Part shown: piece by piece, positions 61,892 to 64,000 of the stretch | Numbering within the stretch: the first letter of the stretch is position 1 | How the letters are laid out: each line of letters begins with the position of its first letter | DNA from: an uncultured Acidobacteriia bacterium | GTDB taxonomy: Bacteria; Acidobacteriota; Terriglobia; Bryobacterales; Bryobacteraceae | Length of the DNA stretch: 64,000 nucleotides | Direction of reading: 5' to 3' | Assembly (NCBI GenBank): GCA_903851195.1 | Contig: CAINNJ010000049.1 | Span: 62,001-126,000 of the forward strand | The notes under the pieces: model-generated | The model's input: the letters and a program-made list of their open reading frames with translations, nothing else | Told to the model about the DNA's origin: nothing | Databases searched by the model: none | Program-made: the position numbers and the translations under genes

Positions 61892-62246
61892 GAACGAGCA
61901 CAGCAGTCTGCTCGCCATGCAACCCTTGAATGACGTCGATTTCACGGCAACGTGGCACCTTCTCAGACAAAATCCGGCACGCACGGAATCATCAGCGGCA
62001 GCGGGCCTGCGTATTCCTGGGGCGCACGAAATGATTCGGACGTCCGGACATCGGCGGAATATTCCGAGTCCATGCTGGAAAGCGGGTGATCGACGCGGCC
62101 GGACGTTCAGCAAACGGAAAATACTGACGATTGCGGAGCATCTTCGGAGCCGCCGCGCATTACTCCGATCAGAGTCTCAAGAACGCCAAACAACTCGACT
62201 GCGTAATGGACCGCATCACGGTTGGTTCCCGTTGACCGATCCGGCC
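61892..62246. other. Non-coding or decayed stretch with a short 3' gene remnant
   Basis: There is no convincing gene. In one plus-strand frame, a stop near 62126 is followed by an open run with normal protein-like composition (FGAAAHYSDQSLKNAKQLDC, then VMDRITVGSR) ending at TGA 62233-62235. It has no start codon or upstream domain, so it looks like the tail of a lost gene. I cannot name the family. The longer overlapping frame at 61851-62414 is arginine/histidine-rich and antisense to the methyltransferase end, so I do not accept it. Confidence 0.35.
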
Positions 62247-63122
62247 TCACCTCTTCCGGCTGACAATCTCCACCGGCGCAAGCACCCCGCCCTGCATCAT
62301 CCGGACCAGATTCCCCACCTTCACCGGCGCCGAAGGGCCCATCAGAATCTGCGGTCCGGGCGGCGGAGGAGCGCCGGCCGCCCCGGCTGCCTCAACCGCC
62401 GCGCGCAGCTTTGAAAAAGCCGTGAGCGCGAACTCGCGACGGCTGCGCTCTTGTTCGATTTCAAACCCCGCCGCCCGCAGATATTCTCCGTAATCTTTCG
62501 CGCATTCCACAAAACTCATTTCCGACGACGACGCCCAGGGCAGCGGAAATATCAGTTCGCCTCCGTCTTCCCGCATCACGTCGAAGATCCCGAAGACGGC
62601 GCCCAGCCGGAGCACCCTCGCCACCTCGCGAAACACCTCCGCCTTGGCCGGAATATTCATCCCGACATGCAGTAAATAAGCGGCATCGAACATCGCGTCG
62701 TCAAACGGCAAAGCCTGCGCGCTTGCCTGCCGGAATTCGGTGCGATCGCCAAGACCGGTGCGCGAGGAGATCGCCTTCGCCGCATCGCAGAATTCGCCGG
62801 AAAGGTCGATGCCCGTCACCAGACATCCGCGATGTGCGGCGAAATAGCGCGCGGGCCCGCCGATTCCGGAACCGACATCCAGCAGGCGCATTCCGGGCGC
62901 CACATCCATTTCGGCGGCAAGATCCGCGGTGGCCGCGCGGCCGCCCGAATGGAATTCATCGAAGGCGGAGAAATCGTCCGCCGAAGCCCGCTCCGGGTCG
63001 ATGCCGGCGGCCTTCATGGCATCGAAAATCGTCTTCACCAGAGAGCCATGCGAGTAGTGGCGAGCAATCTCTTGTTCGCGATTGTCAGGCGCGGGAGAAC
63101 CCATCCGCCCAGTGTAGGCCAT
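62247..63122 (-). CDS. SAM-dependent methyltransferase (class I, UbiE/sarcosine-methyltransferase-like)
   Basis: From ATG 63122 (MAYTGRMGSP) the protein is 291 residues; a second ATG at 63104 is an equally possible start. SAM motif I is GMRLLDVGSGIGGPARYFAA, followed by acidic VTGIDLSGEFCDAA, motif II QALPFDDAMFDAAYLLHVGM and motif III REVARVLRLGAVFGIFDVMR. The tail has a Pro/Gly-rich hinge (AGAPPPPGPQILMG). It resembles small-molecule methyltransferases such as those acting on glycine/sarcosine or quinones. It stands alone, divergent from the PEP-CTERM gene. Confidence 0.87.
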   Translation of the reverse strand: MAYTGRMGSPAPDNREQEIARHYSHGSLVKTIFDAMKAAGIDPERASADDFSAFDEFHSGGRAATADLAAEMDVAPGMRLLDVGSGIGGPARYFAAHRGCLVTGIDLSGEFCDAAKAISSRTGLGDRTEFRQASAQALPFDDAMFDAAYLLHVGMNIPAKAEVFREVARVLRLGAVFGIFDVMREDGGELIFPLPWASSSEMSFVECAKDYGEYLRAAGFEIEQERSRREFALTAFSKLRAAVEAAGAAGAPPPPGPQILMGPSAPVKVGNLVRMMQGGVLAPVEIVSRKR

Positions 63123-63173
63123 TTCGAAAAGGATGATCGATTTCCCGCCCGGAAATCGTTTGTCAGTACAGGA

Positions 63174-63881
63174 ATGAAAACGCAATATTTCGCCGTCCGC
63201 TCGGCCATCACTCTCGCCCTCCTGGCAGTTCCGTCGGTTTTCGGGGGAACCGTCATCGTCGATTTCACCGCCTTTCCCGGGGCCGACAACATCCTCGGCA
63301 CCGGCGATGACGTCGCCCTCAACCTGACATCCAGTGCGTCGGGAGGCGTTCAGACCCGCTTCACCAATGAGTTTGCCTTTCTGTCGGGCGGCGTCGGCTT
63401 CGTGGTGGATTCTCTCTGCTGCACGGCTCCGCAAGGCATCGGCGTGGCCACCATCGCGAACGGCGGCGCCGGCAATCTGCTGGCGCAGGCGCGCCCCGAT
63501 ATCGATTCCACCGCGTACAGTTTCGGCTCCCTGAACATCCGCTTCGTGTCCTCCGCGGATGGAACCACGCCGGTTAACGTCTATTCGGTGGACGTCCGGT
63601 TCGGCGCCGGGGCGTCCGGCACCGTCGACTTCTTCCACGGGACCACGGAGGACCGCTACAGCGTGTCCCTGCCGACCTCGGGATCGCTCAATCTCTCCTA
63701 CTCCGACGTGGACCTGCTGGGCGAGATCCGGTTTACGGGGACGGGCGGTATCAATTTGCTGGAATTCGATTCGACCACCGCGGTATCCCCGCCGGCAGCG
63801 ACCCCCGAGCCCGGCGCGTTCCTTCTGGCGGCCGGCGGCTTTTTTCTGCTGAGCGGTCTGCTTCGGAAACGAGCCGTCTAA
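63174..63881 (+). CDS. PEP-CTERM-sorted secreted protein
   Basis: From ATG 63174 the protein is 235 residues: signal peptide MKTQYFAVRSAITLALLAVP with SVFG, a beta-rich body (VVDSLCCTAPQGIGVATIAN, VNVYSVDVRFGAGASGTVDF), and the sorting signal TPEPGAFLLAAGGFFLLSGL followed by LRKR. The PEP motif, hydrophobic helix and basic end mark it for exosortase processing, which links it to extracellular polysaccharide. No exosortase gene is in the window. The ribosome-binding AGGA directly abuts the ATG. Confidence 0.88.
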   Translation: MKTQYFAVRSAITLALLAVPSVFGGTVIVDFTAFPGADNILGTGDDVALNLTSSASGGVQTRFTNEFAFLSGGVGFVVDSLCCTAPQGIGVATIANGGAGNLLAQARPDIDSTAYSFGSLNIRFVSSADGTTPVNVYSVDVRFGAGASGTVDFFHGTTEDRYSVSLPTSGSLNLSYSDVDLLGEIRFTGTGGINLLEFDSTTAVSPPAATPEPGAFLLAAGGFFLLSGLLRKRAV

Positions 63882-63930
63882 CCCGCGCGGGGGAGGCGCG
63901 CGTTTCCAGCCTGTGCTAACTTCCCTGCGT

Positions 63931-63958
63931 ATGAGTTACACGGCATGAGTTACACGGC
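63931..63958 (+). repeat. Perfect 14-bp tandem duplication spanning a start codon
   Basis: ATGAGTTACACGGC occurs twice in direct succession (63931-63944 and 63945-63958). Because 14 is not a multiple of three, the first ATG reaches TGA after five codons, while the second opens the frame that leaves the window. It looks like a recent slippage duplication of a gene start. Confidence 0.8.
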
Positions 63959-64000
63959 CACGAAGCAAAAAGTCGCCAACCGCGGCGTTCCTCCCGACAG
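63945..64000 (+). CDS. 5' end of an unidentified gene cut by the right window edge
   Basis: The second ATG of a tandem duplication opens an uninterrupted frame, MSYTATKQKVANRGVPPD, to the end of the window. Eighteen codons are too few to assign a family. The composition is ordinary for a cytosolic N-terminus. Confidence 0.45.
   Translation, partial: MSYTATKQKVANRGVPPD

Noticed and set aside
61604-62113. 169-codon minus-strand frame over the hypothetical gene at 61583
   Set aside because: It is Cys/Arg-rich with no domain; the plus-strand frame has the more normal composition.
61851-62414. 187-codon plus-strand frame in the gene-poor region
   Set aside because: The second half is Arg/His-rich and antisense to the methyltransferase C-terminus; the first half has no recognisable pattern or ribosome-binding site.
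63884-63908. CGCGC...GCGCG followed by TTT after the PEP-CTERM gene, as an intrinsic terminator
   Set aside because: The stem is only about five base pairs and the T-run only three; such GC pairs are frequent in this sequence.

Overview
The window is about 64 kb of compact, high-GC bacterial chromosome. The gene content points to an acidobacterium of the Bryobacter/Solibacter type: GWxTD-domain proteins, a DUF1592/DUF1552 surface-cytochrome pair, a PEP-CTERM protein, Tat-exported amidohydrolases, a PAS protein with the SHGIC double-CxxC tail, and many ATGA-coupled genes. That assignment is inferred from gene families; no rRNA or other phylogenetic marker lies in the window. I found no tRNA, rRNA, CRISPR array, prophage or intact insertion sequence.

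Layout. 1-2.9 kb: an AraC-type regulator (cut by the left edge) divergent from two aldo/keto reductases. 2.9-6.4 kb (minus): secreted proteins, a small c-type cytochrome, a secretin-like secreted protein and a sigma-factor/membrane-protein pair. 6.5-8.3 kb: a BlaI-type repressor with a clear operator-promoter, coupled to an M56 (BlaR1-like) protease whose sensor domain is replaced by GWxTD. 8.3-13.8 kb (minus): RND pump, membrane fusion protein and a GNAT acetyltransferase. 13.8-21.5 kb: PLP decarboxylase, SRPBCC protein with a divergent TetR regulator, tartrate/malate-type dehydrogenase, glnE and a metallo-beta-lactamase-fold protein. 21.5-23.9 kb: a membrane HD-GYP/GAF/GGDEF protein. 24.0-29.6 kb (minus): a seven-gene core operon, queC-queE-psd-pssA-asd-like-lptE-holA.

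29.6-32.2 kb: a GT-C-like membrane protein and an MFS transporter. 32.2-39.1 kb (minus): a five-gene operon of aminotransferase, large FAD/FeS oxidoreductase, two methyltransferases and a Wzt-like ABC ATPase without its permease. 39.1-42.5 kb: D-threonine-aldolase-like enzyme, two metal-dependent hydrolases and a vapBC module. 42.6-48.7 kb (minus): a coupled operon of sialate O-acetylesterase, beta-propeller sensor kinase, NarL-type regulator and Tat amidohydrolase. 48.7-55.3 kb: kynureninase-like and kynurenine-formamidase-like genes facing each other, a PAS protein, a class III aminotransferase with an aminoadipate-semialdehyde-type dehydrogenase (likely lysine catabolism), and the DUF1552/DUF1592 pair. 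57.8-61.0 kb: an ABC exporter whose permease is fused to a complete amidohydrolase. 61-62.2 kb: a gene-poor stretch. 62.2-64 kb: methyltransferase, PEP-CTERM protein and the start of a truncated gene.

The most unusual items are the ABC-2 permease/amidohydrolase fusion with an extra membrane helix, the M56-GWxTD protease under an operator-spaced promoter, a cysteine-less Asd homologue inside the phospholipid/LptE operon, two genes (vapC and pssA) that appear to need CTG start codons, and five convergent gene pairs whose 3' ends overlap.
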